A DNA stretch of 64,000 nucleotides, taken from Salinimonas lutimaris (GTDB lineage Bacteria > Pseudomonadota > Gammaproteobacteria > Enterobacterales > Alteromonadaceae). The stretch is taken from assembly GCF_005222225.1 (NCBI RefSeq), contig NZ_CP036536.1, positions 2,566,001 to 2,630,000 of the forward strand. Reading direction: 5' to 3'. Both the position numbers and the translations under genes were made by a program. Below the pieces are notes generated by a model. That model saw only the letters and a program-made list of their open reading frames with translations. It searched no databases and was not told the origin of the DNA. Of the stretch, positions 26,049 through 34,537 are shown in pieces (the first letter of the stretch is position 1; each line of letters opens with the position of its first letter).

Positions 26049-27686
26049 CTAGAATTCAGCGTCTTCAGTACGTTGTACCGGGGCAACCTGTAAAGGCGAT
26101 AACGCCACGGTACTCAGCTCCACGTCACCGCCCACTGACTCAACCGACAATTCGTTAGCGCCGGGTCCAGGGAATACAAGATTGGAAAGCACAGCTTCTC
26201 CATTATTCACAAAGACCTCAATAGAACTTGTATCAACAATGATATCCAGTGCCACCACTCCGTCTCGCGCCGAAACCTTGGCGTGTCGAGCCTCACGATA
26301 AATATCGGGCATTGACTCAGCGATGGTATCTTTATCTCGCTTAACGAAAACAGTACCCTTATCAAAGTTATATCCCACGATCACCGCGTGCTCATCGCTC
26401 TCCATCAGACGAAATCTGACTTCATTAGCACTGGAGGCTTCATCAAGCTTAACCCGAAGACGATAGGCATCTGATGTCGGGTGAAATAATGTCAGTGTTG
26501 ATGCATCTCTCACTTTCAGATCAGTGCGTTTCTCAGCAGTCCCCTCTAGCTGGTCAATCGCTTTGACCGGACGTGAGACAAGCCGGGGGTTACCATCAAT
26601 GGTACGCAGTTCAATTCGTCTTACTACCGAATTAGCACCACCATGCCAGTCTGAGGTCGGTAGTTGAGTGGCGTAGGCCCAGTTATTTAACCAGCCAATA
26701 GCATAACGGGAGGCTAGCCGCTCAGCATCGCTCTGGCGAGGGTCCTCCCAGGTTACTGCAGCGTAAAAGTCAGCGCCGGCGTCAAGCCACTGAGGCTCGT
26801 TCTGATCGGCAGTGAATTGCTCTCCGTCCCACTCTCCGGTCCAGTATAAGGTTCCCGTAGTCATGCCTTTTTCAAACCCATTGGCACCGGTTGCCAGAAC
26901 CCAGCGTGTGTTTGCAGGATCACCATCAAGCGACATCAGGAATAAATCGGGACATTCCAGAATGCCTAAATCGTTGCGTTCAAAGCCAGACTGATAAACC
27001 CAGTGCTTTAAATCAGGCGATGTATAAAAGCCGATTTTATGACCCTCGGCCAGTACCATCAGCCATCTGTTCCGTGCATCGTCCCAGATAATTTTAGGGT
27101 CTCGCCAATGCCTGGCTCCCGGGTTGTCCATCACAGGATTGCCATGATACGCCTTAAATCGGTAGCCGCCATCTGTTGAAACAAACAATGACTGGCGTTG
27201 CACGCCCTCGTGCTGCTGAGTCATGATAGCAATAACAGCGCCGGCACCAAATCCGGCTGTGTTGTTTACATCAATTACTGCACTACCGGTTTCAATATCG
27301 CCAAGACCGTTTTTATACTTATCGATCGCAACACCCTGGTCTTGCCAGTGCACAAGGTCTTTCGACGTTGCGTGGTACCATTCGGTGCCATTTCCCTTGG
27401 GGTAATCAGCATTGTAAAGGTAATAATAGTGCCAGACACCGTCAATCAGAATAGGGCGTTGAGGATCGTTCATCCAGTGTTTGGCCGGTGTCAAATGCAC
27501 CGCGGGGCGATAAGCTGCCCATTCTGCAGGACGCTGAAATGAAGAGGACTCTGGTGACATTGATGGCGGTGCGGTATCAGAGCCAGATACAACGGCCAGG
27601 GCCGCAGTGCAGCAGCAGATAACGATTAGCGCGCACGTGACGATACGTCTGCCAGTTGTAAGTGGTGAAATAAGACGGTGATTCAT
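26049..27686 (-). CDS. Exported GH32 fructan hydrolase (levanase/inulinase-like)
   Basis: This 545-aa protein has an N-terminal signal (hydrophobic stretch about residues 15-33) and a GH32 fold. The nucleophile Asp is in HWMNDPQRP (about residue 73), the transition-state stabiliser in HWRDPKIIW (about residue 193), and the acid/base Glu in ILECPDLF (about residue 244). The five-blade propeller is followed by a C-terminal beta-sandwich (about residues 400-530). Signal and context suggest periplasmic or extracellular cleavage of fructans or sucrose. It lies downstream of a levansucrase on the same strand but behind a terminator, so it is probably separately controlled. Confidence 0.92.
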   Translation of the reverse strand: MNHRLISPLTTGRRIVTCALIVICCCTAALAVVSGSDTAPPSMSPESSSFQRPAEWAAYRPAVHLTPAKHWMNDPQRPILIDGVWHYYYLYNADYPKGNGTEWYHATSKDLVHWQDQGVAIDKYKNGLGDIETGSAVIDVNNTAGFGAGAVIAIMTQQHEGVQRQSLFVSTDGGYRFKAYHGNPVMDNPGARHWRDPKIIWDDARNRWLMVLAEGHKIGFYTSPDLKHWVYQSGFERNDLGILECPDLFLMSLDGDPANTRWVLATGANGFEKGMTTGTLYWTGEWDGEQFTADQNEPQWLDAGADFYAAVTWEDPRQSDAERLASRYAIGWLNNWAYATQLPTSDWHGGANSVVRRIELRTIDGNPRLVSRPVKAIDQLEGTAEKRTDLKVRDASTLTLFHPTSDAYRLRVKLDEASSANEVRFRLMESDEHAVIVGYNFDKGTVFVKRDKDTIAESMPDIYREARHAKVSARDGVVALDIIVDTSSIEVFVNNGEAVLSNLVFPGPGANELSVESVGGDVELSTVALSPLQVAPVQRTEDAEF

Positions 27687-27905
27687 AATTCTCCTTATCG
27701 GAGTGTTGGCAGTGAAGCAAAGTAATTTCTCGCCGCTACTCAGCGAGCACAGCTGCTGTCAGTGAATAGTAACAAATCAGTTTTCAAGATGGGGGAATGT
27801 TGCCATTAACGGATTATCTGTCGCATAACAATAAAACTGAATCATTTGTGAGGTTATCGCATCGATCGTTCGCTGCATCGCATTTACTGTCATGAACAAA
27901 TAAAA

Positions 27906-27947
27906 CAGGAGAGGCTTTATCGACCCGCAGCCGCAATACCTCTCCTG
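27906..27947 (-). terminator. Terminator of the levansucrase gene
   Basis: Read on the minus strand, CAGGAGAGG and CCTCTCCTG form a 9-bp stem with a 24-nt loop, followed by TTTTATTT. It begins about 30 bp after the levansucrase stop. Confidence 0.7.
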
Positions 27948-27977
27948 CTAAACACTTTTTAAGTGACTAAACTATCA

Positions 27978-29558
27978 CTATTTTTTAAGTGGCTTGATCT
28001 GCCCACCAGAGTTGACATTGAGGTTCGCCGGGATATCGGCCCAGCCTCCTAGTCCATACCCGTTAACACCGTAAGAATAATCTACGGCTGACGACGCGCC
28101 ATCAATTTCAATTTTGACCGTAGGTGCCAGGGTACCGCCACGACGGAAGTCTTCCTTGGTGCCAATGGTGTCGATAAATGACTGGATTAAACCACCAGGC
28201 ATTACATAGTGCGAGTAAGACTGAAACTGACCGGGATGCTGGTTGTAGTCTGGCGCAAAGGGTGTGCCCGGCCAATAGTTAAGGTTGGTCGGGTTACCAA
28301 GTACCAGTCCGGAGCCCTGATTCATCGGTTGATAATCGCTGCGAATGCCATTGCCTACAAAGCCATATACACCCTCAGGGCCGGTAATACCTGCCGCATA
28401 TGTGGTACTGTGGCTGATAGTGAAAAGATAATACTTGCCATCCTGCTGATAAATCTGCGGACGTTCGGTCTGGTCAGTCACACAGTTTGCAGACAGAATC
28501 GGTGGCAGAAACTCCCACTCAGTCAGGTCATCATTGGTCGCTCTGGCCAGGCCGACGTTACCAATTTGAAACGGTGCACCAGAAGCATTCACCTGTGTTA
28601 CCGTCTCGGCATAAGGGTCGCCGTCACGATATCCAAGATCATCGGCATCACACTGGGCAGTTGCACGATCCATGGCTGAATTGCCCTCAAATACCATATA
28701 CGTTTCACCAGGGTGAGCCGGGTCTTCGAAGGTAAACGGGTCGCGGAAATTGTAGTACGGGTTTTGCTCAGCATTCTGGTAGTAAGTGCCGTCGGCCTCA
28801 AGCAGTGTCTCAACCTTATTGAAACCCGTGAATCTCACGCCATTTTTATTGGCATGTACATGGCCTACACTTAGCGCAAGTCGAGAGTCATAAGGTTTAA
28901 TATCCGGGCCGCCATCCGGGTCACGGTAAAAGGCAACATCCGTGAAGAACAGTTTAACTTCACCACCTGGGAAGATACGTGCCGAACCCGACCACTGAGT
29001 CTGATGGCTATAAGACTGATCTTCGAAAATTTCGCCAGTTACGCCTTCATCAAACACCAGTCCGCCATAAGTCCAGCCTCCGTCTTCAGGACGCTGTTCA
29101 GCCGGAACACCTGCAGGACGGTAGAAATATCCTATTTTTGCGTAAACGTGACGGTCGTCAAAGCCCAGACTCCGGTCGGCAACCAGAGAAAAAATGATCT
29201 CCTGCCCGTTCACACTATACTGGTTCGCGTCGGCGTCTGTCAGAGGCCAGGAGTCCCATACCCAGACCTGTTCGTTTGACATGTCTGGAAAATTCTGCGG
29301 AATATCAGGCATGGTGTATTCTTCAGGCATCGAATTCTGACGAGAGCCCGCTGTAGGATCTGACATACGCTTAAGCTGACGAGCATCAGCACGGGTCCAT
29401 TTGGCAGTGAAGTTGTCCTGCGGTGAAAATGCTTCTTGAGTGTGAAGTGTCGGCTCAGGTCCTGGTTGTAGATAGGGGTCTGCAACCGCGGCCGTTGTCA
29501 TACTCAAAAATGCTCCCAGCACGGAGAGCGCCGTTTTACTTATTCTACGATTCATCAA
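27978..29558 (-). CDS. GH68 levansucrase (secreted fructosyltransferase)
   Basis: Levansucrase splits sucrose and polymerises fructose into levan outside the cell. The product is 526 aa with a signal peptide (cleavage near AVA-DP, about residue 27). GH68 residues are visible: nucleophile Asp in VWDSWPLTD (about residue 100), stabiliser Asp in NFRDPFTFED (about residue 272), and acid/base Glu in QTERPQIYQ (about residue 366). The domain is full length. Two adjacent ATGs (29558, 29555) are possible starts and neither has a strong ribosome site. The long AT-rich upstream region carries two LacI-type palindromes. Inulosucrase is an alternative product specificity. Confidence 0.92.
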   Translation of the reverse strand: MMNRRISKTALSVLGAFLSMTTAAVADPYLQPGPEPTLHTQEAFSPQDNFTAKWTRADARQLKRMSDPTAGSRQNSMPEEYTMPDIPQNFPDMSNEQVWVWDSWPLTDADANQYSVNGQEIIFSLVADRSLGFDDRHVYAKIGYFYRPAGVPAEQRPEDGGWTYGGLVFDEGVTGEIFEDQSYSHQTQWSGSARIFPGGEVKLFFTDVAFYRDPDGGPDIKPYDSRLALSVGHVHANKNGVRFTGFNKVETLLEADGTYYQNAEQNPYYNFRDPFTFEDPAHPGETYMVFEGNSAMDRATAQCDADDLGYRDGDPYAETVTQVNASGAPFQIGNVGLARATNDDLTEWEFLPPILSANCVTDQTERPQIYQQDGKYYLFTISHSTTYAAGITGPEGVYGFVGNGIRSDYQPMNQGSGLVLGNPTNLNYWPGTPFAPDYNQHPGQFQSYSHYVMPGGLIQSFIDTIGTKEDFRRGGTLAPTVKIEIDGASSAVDYSYGVNGYGLGGWADIPANLNVNSGGQIKPLKK

Positions 29559-29807
29559 TTCAGTCTCATTAGGTTAATGTGGTTTTCTCAAATGGATGTC
29601 CGCAGGCTGTAGCTACTCTTTCATACCTGATCAATATTGCTTATTCTCAACTTTGGATTGTTTTTCTAATATTTATCAGTTTTTTATAGCGAAGACCGGT
29701 CCAAGTAAAGGATAAAAACATTTATCTGCGTGAGCTTTAAGATACAGACCATTAAAGCCCGAACTTCATCCTGCAAACAGAAGCAGAGTATACTAAAGTA
29801 TAATAAA

Positions 29808-29821
29808 CTTAAACGATTAAG
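29808..29821. promoter_or_regulatory. LacI-type palindromic operator, copy 1
   Basis: CTTAAACGATTAAG is a 14-bp palindrome with one mismatch and a central CG, the form typical of LacI/GalR-family operators. It lies about 250 bp upstream of the levansucrase start. A sucrose- or fructose-responsive repressor is inferred, but no such gene is in the window. Confidence 0.5.
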
Positions 29822-30139
29822 TTGCAGGAAACTTTAACTGATTGGAATATCTGAAAATTTAAACCATTGCTTTAACAATAAAATTAATAATGTAGCGATA
29901 CCTTTTTGCTTACTATAGGACTTTAATTTTGCCTAAAGAGATCGACATTAGAAAAATAGATTTATTCGAATAAAATCAATAATTTACACACAAAATAATC
30001 AAGAGGAAAAAGTTAACAAATCGAATGCAATGTTAACTTTGTTATTAATTATGACTTATTTAATTACCTAAAAATTAAATGCGAGTAAAATAAATTAGCC
30101 ATTCAAGCTACTAATCACATGATAAATTGCCACAACAAA

Positions 30140-30153
30140 CTTAATCGATTAAG
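30140..30153. promoter_or_regulatory. LacI-type palindromic operator, copy 2
   Basis: CTTAATCGATTAAG is a perfect 14-bp palindrome sharing the CTTAA-W-CGATTAAG core with the site at 29808. The 332-bp separation would permit DNA looping by a tetrameric LacI-type repressor. Confidence 0.5.
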
Positions 30154-30344
30154 CCCTTTGTTTCTTCAACATCACATATAAGCAATGCACAAGAGTGCTT
30201 ACCTCACCGCGAGCATCGCGATATTTCAGTAAGACAACCTCTTAAAAAGTATGACAACATTTTTTAAGGATTTTTTCGGCCGCTTTATGTATTACTTTAT
30301 GAAAATGGCATGCCTTGTAAGTTAATAAATAACATTTTTTTCTG

Positions 30345-30524
30345 ATGGCACTACATCTTTTAAATAATCAAGTTCGCCTGTATTTTTTGTTCAGAAATAC
30401 TGGAGATAATGAATATATTGGATTTGCATCGATTGATGGGGTCACGTTATTCAGTGTTAACTACTCAGGAAGTGTCTACAGCATACTTTCTACAGTATAT
30501 TATTTAGTCACGCCACTTGGCTAA
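30345..30524 (+). CDS. Low-confidence 59-aa open frame in the AT-rich region
   Basis: The frame starts MALHLLNNQVRLYFLF and ends SILSTVYYLVTPLG. Its composition (Ser/Tyr/Leu/Val rich, beta-like) is more protein-like than expected by chance in AT-rich DNA. It has no ribosome site and no known homologue to me. It could be a gene remnant. Confidence 0.2.
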   Translation: MALHLLNNQVRLYFLFRNTGDNEYIGFASIDGVTLFSVNYSGSVYSILSTVYYLVTPLG

Positions 30525-30853
30525 AAGCTTATAAAAAACAACATTGCACCATTAAATGCGTGGTTGTGTGAAACCGCATCGAGAAACGGTTTTGAGTGGT
30601 TTTGCTAAATATAAAATGGTGTAAGAGGAAATCGTCGGGGCTTTTAACAGTCAATAACACAAGATGTACAATCGCGATACTACGGGTACTCACGTACTAC
30701 GCTTATTCATGGCCATCATGACAGGAGCCATCTGCTTCAAAGAGAAATAACAAACACAAACTCTGAAAAACGCTAAATAGATTCGATTAACCTAAGCATT
30801 AATGAGTTAACAGGCTGAGATATTTTGAATAGTACTTTCAGAAGAGAAATAGA

Positions 30854-30930
<77 letters not shown>

Positions 30931-30967
30931 ATCTGTCGTTAACGCTTGCCGCGTTAAGATGGTGCGT

Positions 30968-30996
30968 ATATTAACGATGCCATCTGGTACGCGCAA
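30968..30996 (-). promoter_or_regulatory. Sigma70-type promoter of tRNA-Val
   Basis: Read on the minus strand, TTGCGC and TAATAT are separated by exactly 17 bp, with the -10 end about 37 bp upstream of the tRNA 5' end. Confidence 0.7.
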
Positions 30997-31067
30997 GCCA
31001 TTTTTTCATTTTTATGAACCGTTTGGTGACTTTACGAGCAAACTGTTCAAGATTAGGTCAAACACGT

Positions 31068-32150
31068 CTAATTTGGAAGGCATGGAAACGGTAATGGCTG
31101 AATGTCATCCATAATTGTGCCATCGGTGACTTTATTCATAAAGTATTCACCCAGCCGGTCTGTTTCGTTCAATACCGTTTTCCAGTAAGGCAGACGCATA
31201 TCCGGCGTCATCACCTCAAAGTCGGTCCGATCCGGAATCTTTTTGTATGGCAACGTCTCTACAAACTCACTGGATGGCACCAGCATAACGACGTTGTCAT
31301 AGCTGCGGGCATGCACATGCCTGTTTTTCAGTTTTTTATCAAACCAGCCAGTTACCGGCCGCGGATAAAAATGCGGATATAATGTCAGGCCCTGCTGATT
31401 TTCAAACGCCAGATCAAAGTGGTAATCAACAATTCCCCCATCCCGGTATACCCCCGGCGCCGCACCTTTAATATCAGACACACCGTCAAGCACCAATGGG
31501 ATTGAGCCGGATGCCAGTAAAACATCTGCGATATTCTCCTGTGAAAGTGATGCCTGTTCAGTTTTGAGCCTGTAGGGATCGATAATATCCAGATGACTGT
31601 CGGGTGCCGAAAAAATCACCCGGGTAAAGCGTCGTTGTAAGTTACGCCGGTTAAGCATATTGCCCGCTGCACTTAGCGCCAGACCTGAAAGCTGTGACCA
31701 CTTGCCAGGACGGCCCACTATGCCATGACAACGAGCTGTTATCAGATGCGCTTTGAAACGGGAATTAGATAAAATCTGCTCGGCGCCCTGCCCGTCTAGC
31801 ATGTAATGCAGCAACTCAACAGCTTTAGTGGTGATCTCCCTGGAAGTGGGCTTGTCTGAATAAACAGTCTGAGAATAACTTTCAGCCAGTCGATTAATAG
31901 CCTTGAGAGGATCGTTTTGCGTCATACAGGCAGCCCTGAATGCTCCTGCGGACGAACCAACAATATTAACCTGACGATCGGTATCGTGAAAAAATTCAGG
32001 AAACAACACCCTGTCCAGGCCGGCAAGTACAAACCATTTGGGCCCACCGGATGCGCCCAGAAAATAGTCGAACAAGGCCGGATGAAAGCCATCTTGCCTG
32101 AGTCGTTTTAATGCTGTCGGACCAGCATAGATGTTAAGCGGACGGGTCAA
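31068..32150 (-). CDS. Patatin-like phospholipase/acyl hydrolase
   Basis: This 360-aa protein has the patatin Ser-Asp dyad. The nucleophile elbow is GSSAGAF (Ser at about residue 66), the Asp is in YRDGGIVDYHFD (about residue 236), and the oxyanion loop is the Gly-rich GASGGPKWF (about residue 34). There is no signal peptide or lipobox, so it is probably cytoplasmic or membrane-associated. The lipid substrate is unknown. It is transcribed away from the ACT gene, with the DnaA-box region between them. Confidence 0.85.
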   Translation of the reverse strand: MTRPLNIYAGPTALKRLRQDGFHPALFDYFLGASGGPKWFVLAGLDRVLFPEFFHDTDRQVNIVGSSAGAFRAACMTQNDPLKAINRLAESYSQTVYSDKPTSREITTKAVELLHYMLDGQGAEQILSNSRFKAHLITARCHGIVGRPGKWSQLSGLALSAAGNMLNRRNLQRRFTRVIFSAPDSHLDIIDPYRLKTEQASLSQENIADVLLASGSIPLVLDGVSDIKGAAPGVYRDGGIVDYHFDLAFENQQGLTLYPHFYPRPVTGWFDKKLKNRHVHARSYDNVVMLVPSSEFVETLPYKKIPDRTDFEVMTPDMRLPYWKTVLNETDRLGEYFMNKVTDGTIMDDIQPLPFPCLPN

Positions 32151-32642
32151 CGGGGGTTCCTATCATCAAGCGTAAAGTGTGAATAATGTATCAGTTTGAG
32201 TAAAAAGTTTAAATTAGCCCGGAAAATACATGTTTATAATCTGGCTCTATATTATGGACTAAACAGAATAAGTCAGATCCACCACACAAACCTGTACATA
32301 AAGCAAACAATTTCAATCTATTAACAAGTCTCTATATCTGATCAGACAACAGCCAAACCAGCCATATTGTCAACCATATAAATCTGATTTTTTTTATAAA
32401 TATCCGGATTTTTTTTACTTTACCGGCTAGACAGTCACTATGGAAAATGCTTGTAAATTCTCAAATGTTATCCACTGGTCACTTTTTAATCTATAAAAAT
32501 AATCCTTTTATGACAACAACTTACATTTAAGCCCCAAACTACTCAACAAGCTTATCCACAGATTACGTGGATAACACATGGCGCTATGGGAAATTTAGTG
32601 ATTAAATAACATTAACTTTAAAAATGTTGTATATAACGTCTC
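32151..32642. other. 492-bp AT-rich intergenic region between divergent genes
   Basis: The region holds AT-rich tracts, a one-mismatch copy of the dispersed core (AGACAGTCAC, near 32429-32438), and three DnaA-box-like 9-mers (32468-32574). No gene is supported. Confidence 0.6.
32468..32574. promoter_or_regulatory. Cluster of three DnaA-box-like 9-mers
   Basis: TTATCCACT (32468-32476) and TTATCCACA (32552-32560, a perfect DnaA box) are on the plus strand, and CGTGGATAA (32566-32574) is an inverted TTATCCACG. The last two face each other across 5 bp. They sit 70 bp upstream of the ACT-protein gene. They may be DnaA-controlled promoter sites or a DnaA-titrating locus. The flanking genes are not those usual at gammaproteobacterial oriC. 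Confidence 0.55.
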
Positions 32643-33041
32643 ATGGCAATACAAACTCTGGCAGTGCTTCCACAAGAATTTACGATATACGGGCTTGCCC
32701 CTGCAGCGTCGATTCCAGCAGCAGTAACACAAAGTGAACTCTATTTTATTGGCAAAACAGAAGATCAACTTTCTATAGTGGTGCCCTCAACCGTGAAACT
32801 GGAAGCTGAGGATACTGACGAAAACTGGCGAGCCCTTGAATTACTTGGTCCGCTGGAGCTTTCTATGGTCGGCATTATGGCTAAAATTGGCTCGGTACTG
32901 GCCGGCGCAAAAATCAGCATTTTTGTGGTTTCTACCTTTGATACAGATTTTTTTCTGGTTAAAGGTCATAAATTGCAAGAGGCAGTGGGTGCCTTGAGAA
33001 AAGCTGGCTATCAGGTTCAGACACCAGGCACAGATTCATGA
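32643..33041 (+). CDS. ACT-domain protein
   Basis: This 132-aa cytoplasmic protein has paired ACT-like folds. The second half holds the clear ACT pattern ELLGPLELSMVGIMAKIGSV with FVVSTFDTDFFLVKG, similar to CASTOR-type and other ACT_7 proteins. Such proteins bind small ligands, often amino acids, without catalysis. No good ribosome site precedes the ATG; an in-frame stop lies just upstream, so this is the first possible ATG. The stop overlaps the next gene by 4 nt (ATGA), coupling it to the EIIA-like protein. Confidence 0.8.
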   Translation: MAIQTLAVLPQEFTIYGLAPAASIPAAVTQSELYFIGKTEDQLSIVVPSTVKLEAEDTDENWRALELLGPLELSMVGIMAKIGSVLAGAKISIFVVSTFDTDFFLVKGHKLQEAVGALRKAGYQVQTPGTDS

Positions 33042-33517
33042 GTCCACCCGAGTCCTATAAACACAAGATTTCGGTTATTAGTCCGTTGTCCGGTTCGCTG
33101 GCTGATCCCGGTGAATCTGAATTGGGTCAGCATGTCAGGCTATTTGGCCACGGTTGTCTGATTAAAGTGACTGGCAGTCAGCTGATAGCGCCTTTCACCG
33201 GTATCGTCACCGAACTGCCAGCCACCGGCTATGAGCTGAAATTTAAAGCAGGTAATGGTTTGCAATTATGGATTCGGATTGGCAGCAAAACTCACCTTCT
33301 TTACGGTCAGGGCTGCCAGCAACTGGTTAAAAAAGGCGTGAAGGTGACAGCGGGTACGCCGCTGCTTCAGTTTAATCCTGCCATGCTAAAACAAATGGAA
33401 AGCCCGCTGTACGCCAGCATCGTAATTGTAAATGGTCAGAAACTGATCGCCTGTGAAACCAGAAAAGCCAGGCAGAGCCTGGCTTTTGAAGATGTCCTGA
33501 TGGATCTTTATCTTTAA
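33038..33517 (+). CDS. EIIA-Glc-like protein lacking both phospho-histidines
   Basis: This 159-aa protein has the EIIA-Glc beta-barrel pattern: an early SPLSGSLADP, IAPFTGIVTELPATGYELKF (about residues 48-67), GLQLWIRIGSKTHLL, VKAGTPLLQF-like VTAGTPLLQF, and a last IVIVNGQ strand. In true EIIA-Glc the segments NHAF and LFVHFG carry the two histidines. Here they read GYEL and LWIRIG, so neither His is present. It cannot relay phosphate by the normal route and is probably a regulatory or binding protein. It is coupled to the ACT gene. A terminator hairpin lies within its last 55 nt. Confidence 0.75.
   Translation: MSPPESYKHKISVISPLSGSLADPGESELGQHVRLFGHGCLIKVTGSQLIAPFTGIVTELPATGYELKFKAGNGLQLWIRIGSKTHLLYGQGCQQLVKKGVKVTAGTPLLQFNPAMLKQMESPLYASIVIVNGQKLIACETRKARQSLAFEDVLMDLYL
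33463..33487. terminator. Bidirectional terminator embedded in the EIIA-like coding sequence
   Basis: AAAAGCCAGGC, an AGA loop and GCCTGGCTTTT make a perfect 11-bp stem with built-in A and T tracts on both sides. It lies 28-54 nt before the stop codon and encodes KARQSLAF. It can end both the EIIA-like transcript and the convergent OsmC transcript, which share a TTAA across their stop codons. Confidence 0.75.
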
Positions 33518-33945
33518 TTGTGGAAAGTATATTCCAGGCTGATGTCCGCATTCAGCAATTTAGAAATCGGACAGTTGACCTTGGCATCATCGGCAATGGC
33601 TTTAAACTCATCGTCATCAATACCGGCCACTTTTGCTTCCAGAGTCAAGTCTGAACGAGTGACAACAAATCCATCGCCATCTTTTTGAAGCGTTACCGCA
33701 GCATCCACTTTCAGCTCGCCGCTGTCGTAACCACTTTCTGCAAGGGCAAATGATAATGCCATTGCGTAGCAACTCGCGTGGGCACCAGCAATCAGTTCTT
33801 CAGGGTTAGTTCCGGCCTTATCTTCAAACCGGGTATTAAAGCCATAGGGCTGTTCTGATAGCGCACCGCTAGCCAGACTTACATGGCCCTGACCTTCTTT
33901 TCCCAGTGGCTGGTAATGCGCAGATGCTGTTTTTACAATCGCCAT
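33514..33945 (-). CDS. OsmC-family peroxiredoxin
   Basis: This 143-aa thiol-dependent hydroperoxidase has the two reactive cysteines of the family in HASCYAMALSFAL (about residue 60) and VNCPISKLLNA (about residue 125). The start AIVKTASAHYQPLGKEGQGHV is typical of the OsmC branch rather than Ohr. Its stop codon overlaps that of the convergent EIIA-like gene (TTAA). An AGGAG lies upstream of the ATG. Confidence 0.93.
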   Translation of the reverse strand: MAIVKTASAHYQPLGKEGQGHVSLASGALSEQPYGFNTRFEDKAGTNPEELIAGAHASCYAMALSFALAESGYDSGELKVDAAVTLQKDGDGFVVTRSDLTLEAKVAGIDDDEFKAIADDAKVNCPISKLLNADISLEYTFHN

Positions 33946-34189
33946 AAAATCTCCTTGTTGCGTTTGCTATATCAATCGTGATTTGTCCATGAAGGATGCA
34001 CAGCCTGTGCCGCCCTTTAATAACCAAAGTAACTCACTGATTTGAAGTTTATTTTTATAAAACCCGGTGACTGGTCTGCGCTTTATCCAAATCGGTCATG
34101 TAAGACTTGCATGACCCACTGTACCTTTTGCATCACACCGGCCGAGCAGATAGACTCAGGCCACATTCATCAAAAAACCTGAAAACACT

Positions 34190-34537
34190 ATGGCAACGAC
34201 AATTTTTGGTATCAGTAACTGCGATACCATTAAAAAGGCCAAAAAATGGCTTGAACAGCAAGATGTTGAGTATACCTTTCATGATTACCGTAAAGACGGC
34301 CTGGATCGTGCCTGGCTGGAACAGACAGAATTAGCGCTGGGCTGGGAAACCATGGTGAACAAACGGGGAACGACCTACCGGCAGCTGGATGACGAAGTAA
34401 AGGCCGGGCTGAGTCAGCAAAGTGCACTGGATCTGATGCAGGAATACCCTGCCATGATTAAGCGCCCTATTCTGCAACATAATGGTTTGTGGTATGTCGG
34501 CTTCAAATCCGCTGAATATGAGGAAATTTTTGCCTAA
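34190..34537 (+). CDS. yffB: ArsC/Spx-like protein, YffB family
   Basis: This 115-aa thioredoxin-fold protein has the single conserved Cys in [16 protein letters not shown] (about residue 11) and the downstream IKRPIL segment that carries the family Arg. It resembles arsenate reductase, but YffB members next to dapE are not known to reduce arsenate; a glutathione-dependent thiol role has been proposed. The stop overlaps the dapE ATG by one base (TAATG), the gene order conserved in many gammaproteobacteria. Confidence 0.88.
   Translation: MATTIFGISNCDTIKKAKKWLEQQDVEYTFHDYRKDGLDRAWLEQTELALGWETMVNKRGTTYRQLDDEVKAGLSQQSALDLMQEYPAMIKRPILQHNGLWYVGFKSAEYEEIFA

Larger units (their letters stand above)
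29559..30853. other. 1.3-kb AT-rich intergenic region upstream of levansucrase
   Basis: The region is markedly AT-richer than its neighbours. It contains two CTTAA-W-CGATTAAG palindromes (29808, 30140), a 59-codon frame (30345-30524) and a 28-codon frame (30664-30750), and otherwise no recognisable gene. It may hold a long levansucrase leader, or be a decayed or transferred segment. Confidence 0.6.

Noticed and set aside
30664-30750. 28-aa frame upstream of tRNA-Val
   Set aside because: It is short, has no ribosome site and lies in AT-rich noncoding DNA.
32151-32642. Chromosomal replication origin
   Set aside because: DnaA-box-like sites are present, but the usual oriC neighbours (mioC, mnmG, dnaA, rpmH and others) are absent and three boxes are too few for a confident call.
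34190-34537. Arsenate reductase (ArsC)
   Set aside because: The yffB-dapE position and the single-Cys pattern fit YffB, and no arsenic-resistance genes are nearby.
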